Assembly: GCF_001263415.1 (NCBI RefSeq)
Contig: NZ_LGTE01000001.1
Location: 248,001 to 312,000, forward strand
Length of the DNA: 64,000 bases
Direction: 5' to 3'
Source of the DNA: Thermincola ferriacetica
GTDB taxonomy: Bacteria > Bacillota > Thermincolia > Thermincolales > Thermincolaceae
Every line of letters begins with the position of its first letter. Within the stretch, counting starts at the first letter, position 1. Below are positions 8,298 through 16,611 of the stretch, one piece after another. A program made the position numbers and the translations under genes. A model generated the notes under the pieces. That model was not told the DNA's origin. It searched no databases and worked only from the letters and a program-made list of their open reading frames with translations.

Positions 8298-9308
8298 TTG
8301 AAATATGATAAGGTGCTGCTGGCCCATGGCAGCGGCGGCAAATTATCCCATGATCTGGTGCGGGAAGTTTTTCTACCGGCCTTTGGAAATAAAGCCCTGA
8401 ACCGACTTGATGACCGGGCGGAAGTATCAGTTCCGGGGACAAGGCTGGCATTCAGCACTGATTCCTTTGTGGTCAACCCCATTTTCTTTGCGGGGGGAGA
8501 TATCGGCAAACTGGCCGTTTGCGGGACTGTCAACGACCTAGCCATGGGTGGCGCCCAGCCCCTTTATTTAAGCGTAGGTTTTATTATAGAAGAAGGCCTG
8601 GAAATGGACATTCTGAAAAAAATAGTGGCCTCCATGCAGGCAGCGGCCAGAGAAGCCGGCGTTGACATAGTCACCGGCGACACAAAAGTGGTGGAAAAAG
8701 GCTCTGCCGATAAGCTCTTTATTAACACGGCCGGTATTGGTATCGTGGAAGAAGGCATCCATATTTCGGGACATAACGCCAAACCGGGGGACAAGGTTAT
8801 TATCAACGGGTTTATCGGCGACCACGGTATGGCCGTAATGGCGGAGCGGCAGGGTCTAAGTTTTCAGTCCGGGATTGCCAGCGATTGTGCCCCGCTGAAT
8901 AAGCTGGTGGCCAAGATGCTGGAAGTAACAAGAGATATCAGGGTTCTCCGGGACCCGACAAGGGGCGGCGTGGCCACAACCCTAAACGAGATTGCCGGGC
9001 AAAGCAGTGTAGGTATAGTACTGCATGAAAAAGAACTGCCCATTCGTGACGAGGTTATGGCGGCCTGTGAGTTTTTGGGGTTTGACCCCCTTTATGTGGC
9101 CAACGAAGGTAAATTGCTGGCGATTGTGCCGGCAGAAAAAGCTGAAGATATACTGGCAGTCATGCAAGGTGAAAAATACGGAGAAAATGCCGCCATTATC
9201 GGCGAAGTTGTCAGCGACCATCCGGGAAAGGTAGTGCTAAAAACAGCCGTTGGCGGCAGGAGGATTGTTGATATGTTGGTTGGGGAGCAGTTACCGAGAA
9301 TTTGCTGA
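8298..9308 (+). CDS. hypE: Carbamoyl dehydratase HypE
   Basis: 336 residues of the AIR-synthase-like fold. HypE dehydrates the thiocarbamate on its C-terminal cysteine to thiocyanate using ATP. The protein ends with PRIC, so the acceptor cysteine is the last residue, as required. N-terminal HGSGGKLS and the DDRAE and GDTKVVE segments fit ATP binding. The start is TTG at 8298 behind gagggag. It is the last hyp gene here; hypA and hypB are absent, so nickel insertion must be encoded elsewhere. Confidence 0.96.
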   Translation: MKYDKVLLAHGSGGKLSHDLVREVFLPAFGNKALNRLDDRAEVSVPGTRLAFSTDSFVVNPIFFAGGDIGKLAVCGTVNDLAMGGAQPLYLSVGFIIEEGLEMDILKKIVASMQAAAREAGVDIVTGDTKVVEKGSADKLFINTAGIGIVEEGIHISGHNAKPGDKVIINGFIGDHGMAVMAERQGLSFQSGIASDCAPLNKLVAKMLEVTRDIRVLRDPTRGGVATTLNEIAGQSSVGIVLHEKELPIRDEVMAACEFLGFDPLYVANEGKLLAIVPAEKAEDILAVMQGEKYGENAAIIGEVVSDHPGKVVLKTAVGGRRIVDMLVGEQLPRIC

Positions 9309-9335
9309 TCTCCGGCCCGGGGAAGGTGAATCACC

Positions 9336-9740
9336 ATGAGGATAGCCGTCATCGACGGGCAAGGCGGCGGATTCGGGAAATATATAGTGGAACGCTTACG
9401 CAAAGAGCTTCCGGAAGAAACAGAAATAATTGCCCTGGGAACCAATGCCATGGCTACCTCGGCAATGCTAAAAGCAGGGGCTAACGAAGGCGCTTCGGGA
9501 GAAAACGCTATTGTTTGTAACGCCAACAAAGTAGATTTAATTATCGGGACCATTTCCATAATTGTAGCCAATTCCATGCTGGGAGAGCTGACTCCGCGCA
9601 TGGCTGAGGCAATAGCATCGAGTCCTGCCCCCAAGCTGCTGCTGCCTGTTAACAGAGCGGGCATAGAAGTGGTCGGCGCCGAAGAAGGTCCTTTACCCCA
9701 CCTGCTAGACCGGCTAATGGCCAGGTTAAAAAACCGGTGA
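9336..9740 (+). CDS. DUF3842 family protein
   Basis: 134 residues starting with a nucleotide-binding-like glycine loop (AVIDGQGGGFGK) and a Rossmann-like alternation of strands and helices. This matches the uncharacterised DUF3842 family of anaerobic Firmicutes as I remember it. It sits 27 bases after hypE with its own gaaggtg ribosome site and is probably co-transcribed with the hyp genes, which hints at, but does not show, a link with hydrogenase or one-carbon metabolism. Confidence 0.75.
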   Translation: MRIAVIDGQGGGFGKYIVERLRKELPEETEIIALGTNAMATSAMLKAGANEGASGENAIVCNANKVDLIIGTISIIVANSMLGELTPRMAEAIASSPAPKLLLPVNRAGIEVVGAEEGPLPHLLDRLMARLKNR

Positions 9741-9885
9741 TCGGAACAACCTTCTTACTTAACCCAGTTCCCCGTCAAGTAACGTTGACCGGTGTTTAAC
9801 TGGCTGAAATCAGTAGGAAGGTATGGTTGGGTGTTTTGCAGGTTTACCTTTCGTGCAGCTTAAATTTTAAGTCCGTTAGTTTTAT

Positions 9886-10152
9886 GGAGAGGTGGGTGGG
9901 GTTCTCCGCAACCAAGGAGCTTTATGCTGCAAACCCTGGCCAGGCAGGCAGTGTTCCCGAACTCGATGGCTCAAGTTGCATTTCTCGAAAGCCAGGCCGC
10001 CTCCCGTCCAGCCACTCAACTTAACTTGAGTGCATGACTTCCCGGCGGCCTTCGCCATCTTCAAACATGCGGGAACTCCCTGCCCGCCTGGCTGCGGTTT
10101 TGCGGGCGCAGTCGCTCCTTAACGGTAGCCCGAGAACCCCACCCCTCCTCGT
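9886..10152 (+). repeat. Second structured element with terminal inverted repeats (module A)
   Basis: The gene-free stretch after DUF3842 holds an element bounded by a 13-base perfect inverted repeat, gggtggggttctc at 9894-9906 and gagaaccccaccc at 10132-10144. Inside, ctgcaaaccctggccagg and the following bases (9928-9960) pair with 10070-10105, aggccgcc 9994-10001 pairs with 10044-10051, and actcaa/ttgagt (10014-10031) form an apical hairpin. The left edge (9891-9944) is also found in the repeat at 1018-1073. No protein is plausible here. It lies directly before the core repeat copy 2. Confidence 0.65.
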
Positions 10153-10199
10153 TGCAAGTAGGCCTTGCATGGTGAAACAACCATCGCTTTAAGGATAAA

Positions 10200-10465
10200 A
10201 GAAGATACCGCTATGGAGGTCAAACAATAAGTTGCGACTTGGTGAAGGGTGGGTAGACAGTGTTAACGACAGTGAGGGCTTGAAATCACTGTTTCCGGCA
10301 CGGACGCCGGAAACCCGGCCGCAAGTCAGGATGACGATTCGGCCGGGTTCAGTGATTTCAACCGAACGGAGTTTACACTGTCTCCGCCCGTAACCTTGAA
10401 GCAACGGTTGCTTGGCCTCCATAGCGGTTTGAGAACCACCTGGCAAGGTTTTGCAGCACAAAATA
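10200..10465 (+). repeat. Structured dispersed repeat, copy 2 (core plus inverted module)
   Basis: The core 10224-10405 matches 1099-1282 in the same orientation. Arms accgctatggagg 10207-10219 and cctccatagcggt 10416-10428 pair perfectly; ttgaaatcactg 10280-10291 pairs with 10350-10361; tttccggc 10292-10299 with 10306-10313; cccggcc 10314-10320 with 10341-10347; gacagtg 10256-10262 with cactgtc. After the core, 10438-10464 (cctggcaaggttttgcagca) is the inverse of the module found at 1051-1073 and 9921-9944. A minus-strand frame at 10189-10461 is judged not to be a gene. Confidence 0.8.
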
Positions 10466-10493
10466 AACTGGGGTATAGGTTACTTGAAGGAGA

Positions 10494-11018
10494 CTAGTTC
10501 AGTTCATCGGCTTCTCTGATAATATTGATAATTGGGTCGGTACTGTTTTCAGCGTGGTGATACAGGATAAGTCGGACCAGCCTGCTATCCAACCCTGCCT
10601 TTTCGGCCAGGTCTGCGCCTAATTTGGCATGGTTTTTGGCCACATACATGGTATAGAGAAATTTATTAACTCCGGCTATGGTATGCGGAGGTTTCCATGT
10701 GCCGATAAATAAAAACCTGCCCAGCAAAACATAAAAAACTTTATAGAACTTGGTTATTTTGACCAGGCTTTTACCTATGTCATGCAGCAGGGCGCCTTTA
10801 ACTGCATGTTGCTTTTCGGTGGCAGAAAGGTTATAAGACTGAGCCAAGCGCAGAACTGTTCTGGCTGTGTTAATACTGTGTGAAGCCGTTACAGCATCAA
10901 GCCGGTCAAAAAGGGACTTTTCCACAGGATTAAGAAAATCTGATGTAAAAGCTTCATCAGCAGGGGTAATTTCTGCCTTACATGCTGCAACAAATTGCCT
11001 TATTCTGCGCCACATCAT
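10494..11018 (-). CDS. HD-domain (HDIG-type) phosphohydrolase-like protein
   Basis: 174 residues from the ATG at 11018, chosen because agagga lies seven bases upstream; the open frame extends further back through a duplicated segment but without a ribosome site. HD-superfamily metal ligands are visible: H in SHSINTAR, the HD pair in KGALLHDIGKSLVK, and HH in LILYHHAEN followed by a late Asp (READELN). The family comprises metal-dependent phosphohydrolases; the substrate is unknown. It is divergent from the cobalamin operon and next to the repeat cluster. Confidence 0.75.
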   Translation of the reverse strand: MMWRRIRQFVAACKAEITPADEAFTSDFLNPVEKSLFDRLDAVTASHSINTARTVLRLAQSYNLSATEKQHAVKGALLHDIGKSLVKITKFYKVFYVLLGRFLFIGTWKPPHTIAGVNKFLYTMYVAKNHAKLGADLAEKAGLDSRLVRLILYHHAENSTDPIINIIREADELN

Positions 11019-11029
11019 TTTCACATCCT

Positions 11030-11099
11030 CTATCCAGAATGAATATAGCATTAAAGGCCATAGGCTATACAGAATGAGTATAGCATTAAAGGCCATAGG
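11030..11099. repeat. Tandem 35-bp duplication with a small palindrome
   Basis: Units 11030-11064 and 11065-11099 differ by about two bases (ctat-c/a-cagaatga-a/g-tatagcattaaagg). At the junction gctatac agaatga gtatagc (11064-11084) forms a seven-base inverted repeat; the first unit has only a partial form. It lies just upstream of the HD gene on the minus strand and could be a doubled operator. Confidence 0.7.
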
Positions 11100-11179
11100 C
11101 GGCAATCATATTGTTTTTTCAAAAAAATTTTTGAAGAAGGAATTGCTTGCATTTTGTAGAATAAAAAAATAATAATAAC

Positions 11180-11365
11180 AATTTTAACAAGGTTGCCTTC
11201 AGAAATTTTCCGGGGAATCAGGTGACAATCCTGAGCGGTCTCCGCCACTGTAACCGGGGAGGGCCCTTGCATATGCCACTTATTTTGCGCAAATAGGGAA
11301 GGCGCAAGGAACTCTGAAGATCCGGGAGCCAGGATACCCGACTGGAGGTGAACACAATACCTTCG
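11180..11365 (+). promoter_or_regulatory. Cobalamin (AdoCbl) riboswitch
   Basis: The conserved core is easily read: gaatcaggtgacaatcctga at 11216-11235, gcggtctccgccactgtaac next to it, and the B12 box gagccaggataccc at 11326-11339. It lies in the leader of cobU with a terminator hairpin between it and the gene. By the known mechanism, cobalamin binding should favour termination and shut down the downstream B12 genes. Confidence 0.93.
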
Positions 11366-11419
11366 CGAGAAAGGGATTGGGTTCGATATTGGCGGGCTTT
11401 TTGCCTGTATTAGCGGACT

Positions 11420-11452
11420 TAATCCTCATGCTTATTGAGGATTAATTTTTTT
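11420..11452 (+). terminator. Riboswitch expression-platform terminator
   Basis: taatcctca (11420-11428) and tgaggatta (11436-11444) form a nine-pair stem followed by a run of T at 11446-11452, which ends right at the cobU ribosome site ggagg (11453-11457). Its position indicates transcriptional control by the riboswitch. Confidence 0.88.
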
Positions 11453-11463
11453 GGAGGAACGAT

Positions 11464-12072
11464 ATGACAAAAAATGAAGCGCAGGGAGAGATCATACTTG
11501 TAACGGGCGGTACCAGAAGCGGGAAAAGCCAGTTTGCTGAAGCCCTGGTTGCCGGATTAGGCAAACCGGTCGTTTACATAGCTACAGCGCTGGTAAAGGA
11601 CCCGGAAATGGAAATGCGCGTGAAAATCCACCGTGCAAGGCGTCCGGCATCATGGCTAAATGTAGAAGAACCCTTTAACGTAGCAGATGCCGTCCGGCGC
11701 GAAGGGAAGCCTGGAAATGTGATTTTGCTTGACTGTCTGACCTTCTTATTAGTCAATCTCATGTTCCGGCAGGAACTGCCGGAACATGAGGAAGAATTTA
11801 AAGCAGAAGAGGAAAGAATGCTCCGGCAGATATCTGAAATTGTTGCCGCTGCCAGGGAGACAGGTACAACGCTGGTAGTAGTTTCCAACGAATCTGGTTT
11901 GGGATTGATACCTGCCGACAGGTTATCCCGCAAATACCAGGAAATTGTAGGCAGGGCCAACCAGATTATGGCTGGAGCAGCAGACCGGGTATATCTGGTG
12001 ATTGCCGGGATACCGGTGGAAATAAAAGAAATGGGCAAAAAAATATTAAATGAGATTGGGAGAGTAGATTGA
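11464..12072 (+). CDS. cobU: Bifunctional adenosylcobinamide kinase / guanylyltransferase CobU
   Basis: 202 residues. CobU phosphorylates adenosylcobinamide and then transfers GMP from GTP to give AdoCbi-GDP, ready for attachment of the lower ligand. The P-loop GGTRSGKS (residues 15-22), LLDCLTFLLVNLM and VSNESGLGLIPADRLSRKYQ are family signatures. It is the first gene after the riboswitch and lies one base from cobQ. Length is usual. Confidence 0.95.
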   Translation: MTKNEAQGEIILVTGGTRSGKSQFAEALVAGLGKPVVYIATALVKDPEMEMRVKIHRARRPASWLNVEEPFNVADAVRREGKPGNVILLDCLTFLLVNLMFRQELPEHEEEFKAEEERMLRQISEIVAAARETGTTLVVVSNESGLGLIPADRLSRKYQEIVGRANQIMAGAADRVYLVIAGIPVEIKEMGKKILNEIGRVD

Positions 12073-12073
12073 T

Positions 12074-13612
12074 ATGGCTAAATGTATTATGTTTCAGGGA
12101 ACAGGTTCCCACGTTGGTAAAAGCGTGTTGGTGGCAGCTTTATGTCGGATATTTTTACAGGATGGTTACAAAGTTGCTCCCTTCAAATCACAAAACATGG
12201 CTCTTAACTCATACGTGACCAAAGACGGAGGCGAAATGGGACGGGCCCAGGTAGTCCAGGCCGAGGCTGCCGGGCTGGAGCCCAGTGTGCTCATGAACCC
12301 TGTCCTCTTGAAACCTACCGGGCAGGCCACCTCGCAGGTCATCGTTTTAGGCAAACCTGTGGGTAACATGTCGGCCCAGGAATACCACCGGTCCTACAAC
12401 ATGACAGCGCTGGGAGTCATTGAAGAATCCTTAAATAAACTGAAGGAGCAGTTTGACATCATTGTTATAGAGGGGGCCGGCAGCCCGGCGGAAGTCAACC
12501 TGCAGGACACAGAAATAGTCAACATGAGGATTGCCCGTATGGCCGACTGTCCTGTGTTGCTGGTAGCCGACATTGATAAAGGCGGAGCTCTGGCTTCCGT
12601 AGTCGGCACCCTGGAGCTGCTGGATCCTGATGACCGCAAAAGGGTAGCGGGAATAGTGATAAATAAGTTCAGAGGGGACGTAAAACTGTTCCAACCGGCT
12701 GTTGATTTCCTGGAAAAGAAAACAGGGATACCCGTTGTGGGAATAGTTCCCTACTTTACAGGGTTCCGTGTCCAAGAAGAAGACACAATACCGGAAGATA
12801 CTCTGGAGGCCGGTTTAAAAGAATTGCCGAATAAGATAGACGTTGTGGTTATTCAGCTTCCCCATATCTCCAATTTTACCGATTTTGACCCTTTGGAGGA
12901 CGAACCTGACGTGCACTTGCGTTACGTGGGCAAGGCCGATAAATTCGGTGATCCGGACCTGGTTATTATTCCCGGCAGCAAGAACACTATTCAGGACCTG
13001 GTATTTCTGGAAAAAACGGGATTAGCCCAGAAAATAATCGAGTCCAGGAAAAAAGGCAAGCCGGTCATCGGAATTTGCGGCGGTTTTCAGATCCTGGGCA
13101 AAGAACTTCATGACCCGCTACATACCGAGTCGGAAATTGAATCACTGAAGGGCCTTGGCTTGCTGAATATGGTGACAGTATTTGAACCGGAGAAAATCAC
13201 CACTCAAGTCCAGGCTGAAGTTTTGGGCCACGGCTGTTTCATGGAGGGTTTGACCGGTCAAAAAGTAACTGGATACGAAATCCACATGGGCAGGTCTACT
13301 ATAGGGGAAGGTATCCTGCCGGCTTTCCGCATATTTGAACGCTCCACACGGGAAACCAATGTGTTGGACGGAGCAGTCAGCGAAGACGGACGGGTTTTCG
13401 GCACCTATATCCACGGGATTTTTGACAATGACGCATTTCGCAGGCATGTAATAAACCTGATCAGAGAGGAAAAAGGCTGGGAACCATTGGTGGAAGATGA
13501 AGTTCTTACAGTAAAGGAACAGCGTGAGCGTGATTTTAACAAACTGGCCGATGTGGTACGGGCCAGTATGAACATAGACCTTATTTACAAGATTATGGGC
13601 CTGGAGGCTTAA
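12074..13612 (+). CDS. cobQ: Cobyric acid synthase CobQ/CbiP
   Basis: 512 residues. It amidates side chains b, d, e and g of adenosylcobyrinic acid a,c-diamide with glutamine and ATP. The N-terminal dethiobiotin-synthetase-like half has GTGSHVGKSVLVAAL and FKSQNMALNSYVT; the C-terminal class I glutamine amidotransferase half has the nucleophile elbow GICGGFQ and the histidine in GTYIHGIFDN. The gene follows cobU after one base and precedes cbiB by five. Confidence 0.96.
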   Translation: MAKCIMFQGTGSHVGKSVLVAALCRIFLQDGYKVAPFKSQNMALNSYVTKDGGEMGRAQVVQAEAAGLEPSVLMNPVLLKPTGQATSQVIVLGKPVGNMSAQEYHRSYNMTALGVIEESLNKLKEQFDIIVIEGAGSPAEVNLQDTEIVNMRIARMADCPVLLVADIDKGGALASVVGTLELLDPDDRKRVAGIVINKFRGDVKLFQPAVDFLEKKTGIPVVGIVPYFTGFRVQEEDTIPEDTLEAGLKELPNKIDVVVIQLPHISNFTDFDPLEDEPDVHLRYVGKADKFGDPDLVIIPGSKNTIQDLVFLEKTGLAQKIIESRKKGKPVIGICGGFQILGKELHDPLHTESEIESLKGLGLLNMVTVFEPEKITTQVQAEVLGHGCFMEGLTGQKVTGYEIHMGRSTIGEGILPAFRIFERSTRETNVLDGAVSEDGRVFGTYIHGIFDNDAFRRHVINLIREEKGWEPLVEDEVLTVKEQRERDFNKLADVVRASMNIDLIYKIMGLEA

Positions 13613-13617
13613 TTGCG

Positions 13618-14601
13618 ATGGTACTGCAGATTTGGGTGGCCTATCTCCTGGACTTAATCTTTGGTGACCCTACTATCATCCCTCATCCGGTGGTCATTAT
13701 CGGCAAAACTATAGACAAAGCGGAAGCTATTTTGCGGCGCTGGGTATCTCCGGTCTTGGGGGATAAAAGGGCAGGTTTTTTGCTTACCCTCTTTATTGTA
13801 GGAGGAACCTATGGTATAACAGAACTGGTCTTATGGGCTGCCCGTTCCCTTCATCCCTTTCTGGCAGCGCCGGTGCAGGTCTTCCTGATCTTTAGCTGCT
13901 TGTCCGTCAAGACTTTGTATAAAGTAGCCAGGCAAGTTTTTGACGAGTTGGTCAGCAAAAACATGCCCAAAGCCAGGGAGATGGTGGGCTGGCTGGTGAG
14001 CCGGGACACCCAGAACATGGACGAAGCGGAAGTAACCAGAGCCGCTGTGGAAAGTGTGGCCGAAAATTTTGTGGACGGTATTCTATCACCGCTTTTCTAC
14101 GCCTTCCTGGGGGGGGCCCCCCTGGCCCTTGCGTATAAAGCGATTAACACCCTGGACTCCATGGTGGGATATAAAAACGAAAAATACATCAATTTCGGTT
14201 GGGTCTCGGCCAAGCTGGATGACCTGGTTAACTATATTCCGGCGCGCATCAGTGGCTACCTTCTGATAGCGGTAGCATTCCTGACCAGACGCAACGCCAA
14301 AAAAGCCTTTTATATCATGCACCGCGATGCCGCCAGTCACCCCAGCCCTAACGGGGGTATTCCGGAATCAGTCATCAGCGGGGCGCTGGGCATCAGGCTG
14401 GGAGGTTTTAATGTATATGGGGGAGAAAAATCCTTCCGCGCCTATATGGGCGACCCTCTTTATCCTTTAGAACCCAGAAAAATACTGGAAGCTCTGGAAA
14501 TGATCATTATCGGGTCATTCCTGGCTCTGGTAATAGGTTCTGCCGTTTATTTTCTAATGGAGCAAATCATTCACACATTCGCGAAAGGAAACCTGTTATG
14601 A
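13618..14601 (+). CDS. cbiB: Adenosylcobinamide-phosphate synthase CbiB/CobD
   Basis: 327 residues with several membrane segments. It joins adenosylcobyric acid to (R)-1-amino-2-propanol phosphate. Signatures are LDLIFGDPTIIPHPVVIIG at the N-terminus and SRDTQNMDEAEVTRAAVESV with AENFVDGILSPLFY in the middle. It overlaps cbiA by four bases. Named cbiB here to keep it apart from the PLP enzyme CobD encoded further down. Confidence 0.95.
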   Translation: MVLQIWVAYLLDLIFGDPTIIPHPVVIIGKTIDKAEAILRRWVSPVLGDKRAGFLLTLFIVGGTYGITELVLWAARSLHPFLAAPVQVFLIFSCLSVKTLYKVARQVFDELVSKNMPKAREMVGWLVSRDTQNMDEAEVTRAAVESVAENFVDGILSPLFYAFLGGAPLALAYKAINTLDSMVGYKNEKYINFGWVSAKLDDLVNYIPARISGYLLIAVAFLTRRNAKKAFYIMHRDAASHPSPNGGIPESVISGALGIRLGGFNVYGGEKSFRAYMGDPLYPLEPRKILEALEMIIIGSFLALVIGSAVYFLMEQIIHTFAKGNLL

Positions 14602-15992
14602 AAGCACCAAGAATACTCATTGCCGGAACCCATAGCGGCTCCGGCAAAACCACAATTACAACAGCCATTATGGGCCTGTTAAAGAAAAAAGGCTATAAAG
14701 TAAACCCTTTTAAAGTTGGGCCCGATTATATAGACCCCAGTTACCATGCGGTGGCAACGGGAAACCCGGGGCGGAACCTGGACTGCTGGATGCTCAGCCA
14801 AGACAAGGTCTATGAATTGTTCTGCCGCACGGCGCAGCAGGGCGGTATCAATGTAATCGAAGGGGTCATGGGGTTGTTCGACGGGGCCAGTGGTATTGAC
14901 GATGCCGGAAGTTCGGCCCAGATAGCGAAACTTACCAATACCCCGGTACTCCTGGTAGTTGATGTCCGTTCGACGGCCCGGAGCGCTGCCGCAGTCGTAT
15001 TGGGATTTCAAAAATTTGATCCGGCCTTAAATATTGCCGGTGTTATCCTGAACCGGGTGGGTAGCGACCGGCACCTAGGACTGGTTTCCGAAGCTATCGA
15101 AAAATACTGCCGGGTCCCTATTGTTGGGGCTATCAGGAAAAACGAACTACTGGAACTTCCTTCCAGGCACCTGGGGCTAATTCCCACGGGAGAAGGGCGA
15201 CAACTGCCGGAAAAAATAGATTGTCTGGTGGATATAATAGAACAGGACATTGACCTGGAAAAATTGCTTACTGTTGCCGGGTCAGCTCCTGAACTGCAAC
15301 TGCCGGAGAAACCACGTCTCTTTCCTGAAATTTCGGGCAAAACAAGAGTGCGCCTCGGTATTGCCAGGGACGAAGCCTTTTCATTCTACTACCAGGACAG
15401 CCTGGATATCTTAAGCCATCTGGGCGCTGAATTGATACCTTTCAGCCCGATGCGTGATGAAAGACTGCCTGCTGACCTGCATGGCCTGTATATAGGCGGC
15501 GGTTATCCGGAAATTTACCTGGAAGAACTGGCAGACAACAAAAATATGTTAAAAGAAATCAAGGAATTCGGCCTATCCGGAAAACCTGTATATGCTGAGT
15601 GCGGCGGTTTTATGTATCTGTCGGATGGTATCACCACTGCTGAAGGGGTGCATTACCCCCTGGTGGGCTTAGTTCCCGGCATCAGCGTAATGAAACCCAA
15701 GCTGGTTAGCCTCGGGTACGTTACAGCCTATTGTGCTGCGGACAATCTCCTGGGGCCGGCAGGAACAACGTTAAAAGGGCACGAATTTCATTATTCCGAA
15801 TTAGATTGTGAAAAACACATGGAAAAACCTGCCTATCGGGTAATTCGCAACCGCTCTGGGGAACAGGTGCTATCGGGGTATGCCGATGGGAATATTTTAG
15901 CCAGTTATATTCATGTTCATTTTGCTACCAACACCGAAGCAGCGAAAAGTTTTTTGGAAAAATGCCGGCTGGCAGGAGGGAATAGTGTATGA
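14598..15992 (+). CDS. cbiA: Cobyrinic acid a,c-diamide synthase CbiA
   Basis: 464 residues. The enzyme amidates the a and c side chains of cobyrinate using glutamine and ATP. The N-terminal P-loop is GTHSGSGKTT, followed by NPFKVGPDYIDPSYH; the C-terminal amidotransferase has the nucleophile in AECGGFMYL and a terminal SYIHVHFATN with the catalytic histidine. Overlaps of four bases with both neighbours indicate tight translational coupling. Confidence 0.95.
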   Translation: MKAPRILIAGTHSGSGKTTITTAIMGLLKKKGYKVNPFKVGPDYIDPSYHAVATGNPGRNLDCWMLSQDKVYELFCRTAQQGGINVIEGVMGLFDGASGIDDAGSSAQIAKLTNTPVLLVVDVRSTARSAAAVVLGFQKFDPALNIAGVILNRVGSDRHLGLVSEAIEKYCRVPIVGAIRKNELLELPSRHLGLIPTGEGRQLPEKIDCLVDIIEQDIDLEKLLTVAGSAPELQLPEKPRLFPEISGKTRVRLGIARDEAFSFYYQDSLDILSHLGAELIPFSPMRDERLPADLHGLYIGGGYPEIYLEELADNKNMLKEIKEFGLSGKPVYAECGGFMYLSDGITTAEGVHYPLVGLVPGISVMKPKLVSLGYVTAYCAADNLLGPAGTTLKGHEFHYSELDCEKHMEKPAYRVIRNRSGEQVLSGYADGNILASYIHVHFATNTEAAKSFLEKCRLAGGNSV

Positions 15993-16582
15993 CAGATAAT
16001 AATGAACTGGGTCTCGTTCAGGTTTACGCAGGTAACGGAAAAGGTAAAACTACAGCAGCGCTCGGACTTGCATTCCGCGCCGTCGGCCATGGTTATAAGG
16101 TTTGTATAATTCAGTTTTTAAAAGGGAGCAGTTATGCCGGGGAATTATCCACCTGTGCCAAACTGTTTCCCTACGTGCAAATATACCAGTTTGGCATCGG
16201 CTGCAAATATAGCGCTTTAATCCGTCAGGGTATGGAAAAATGCCGCGGCTGCGGTGAATGTTTCATAAAAAGCCGTGGACCTTCCCGCGAAGACCGGGAA
16301 CTGGCCCAAAAGGCTCTGCAGTTTACTTGGGAGGTCATGCAGAAAGAGGAATGCCACCTGCTCATTCTGGACGAAATTGGGAATGCCTTAAGGTACAACC
16401 TGGTCTCCGAAGATCAGGTCCTGGAACTCATTGAAAAAAAGCCTGCTCATATGGAATTAGTGCTCACTGGCCGCGGGATTCCGGAGAAAATTATTGATGC
16501 TGCTGATTTGGTTACAGAAATGAAAGCAATCAAACACCCAATCAACAAGGGTGTTACGAGCCGCCGCGGTATAGAATACTAG
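15989..16582 (+). CDS. cobO: Corrinoid adenosyltransferase CobO/CobA (BtuR type)
   Basis: 197 residues. It transfers the adenosyl group of ATP to cob(I)alamin-type corrinoids. The P-loop is GNGKGKT (residues 15-21), with FLKG and LILDEIGNAL further on. An additional CRGCGEC motif (C85, C88, C91), with other cysteines at 56 and 72, sits where the simpler enzymes have none; this may bind a metal or simply be a clade feature. Gene order after CbiA fits adenosylation before CobQ. Confidence 0.92.
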   Translation: MTDNNELGLVQVYAGNGKGKTTAALGLAFRAVGHGYKVCIIQFLKGSSYAGELSTCAKLFPYVQIYQFGIGCKYSALIRQGMEKCRGCGECFIKSRGPSREDRELAQKALQFTWEVMQKEECHLLILDEIGNALRYNLVSEDQVLELIEKKPAHMELVLTGRGIPEKIIDAADLVTEMKAIKHPINKGVTSRRGIEY

Positions 16583-16611
16583 AAAAATGTATCGCTCTTA
16601 GGAGGAAGACT

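Noticed and set aside
10189..10461. Minus-strand open frame in repeat copy 2
   Set aside because: Same reason as copy 1: explained by the repeat's base composition and sequence.
9886..10465. Group I or group II intron
   Set aside because: No domain V-like hairpin, no intron-encoded protein, and the element is not inside a gene.
11019..11105. Upstream extension of the HD-domain protein
   Set aside because: It runs through the 35-bp tandem duplication and has no ribosome site; ATG 11018 does.
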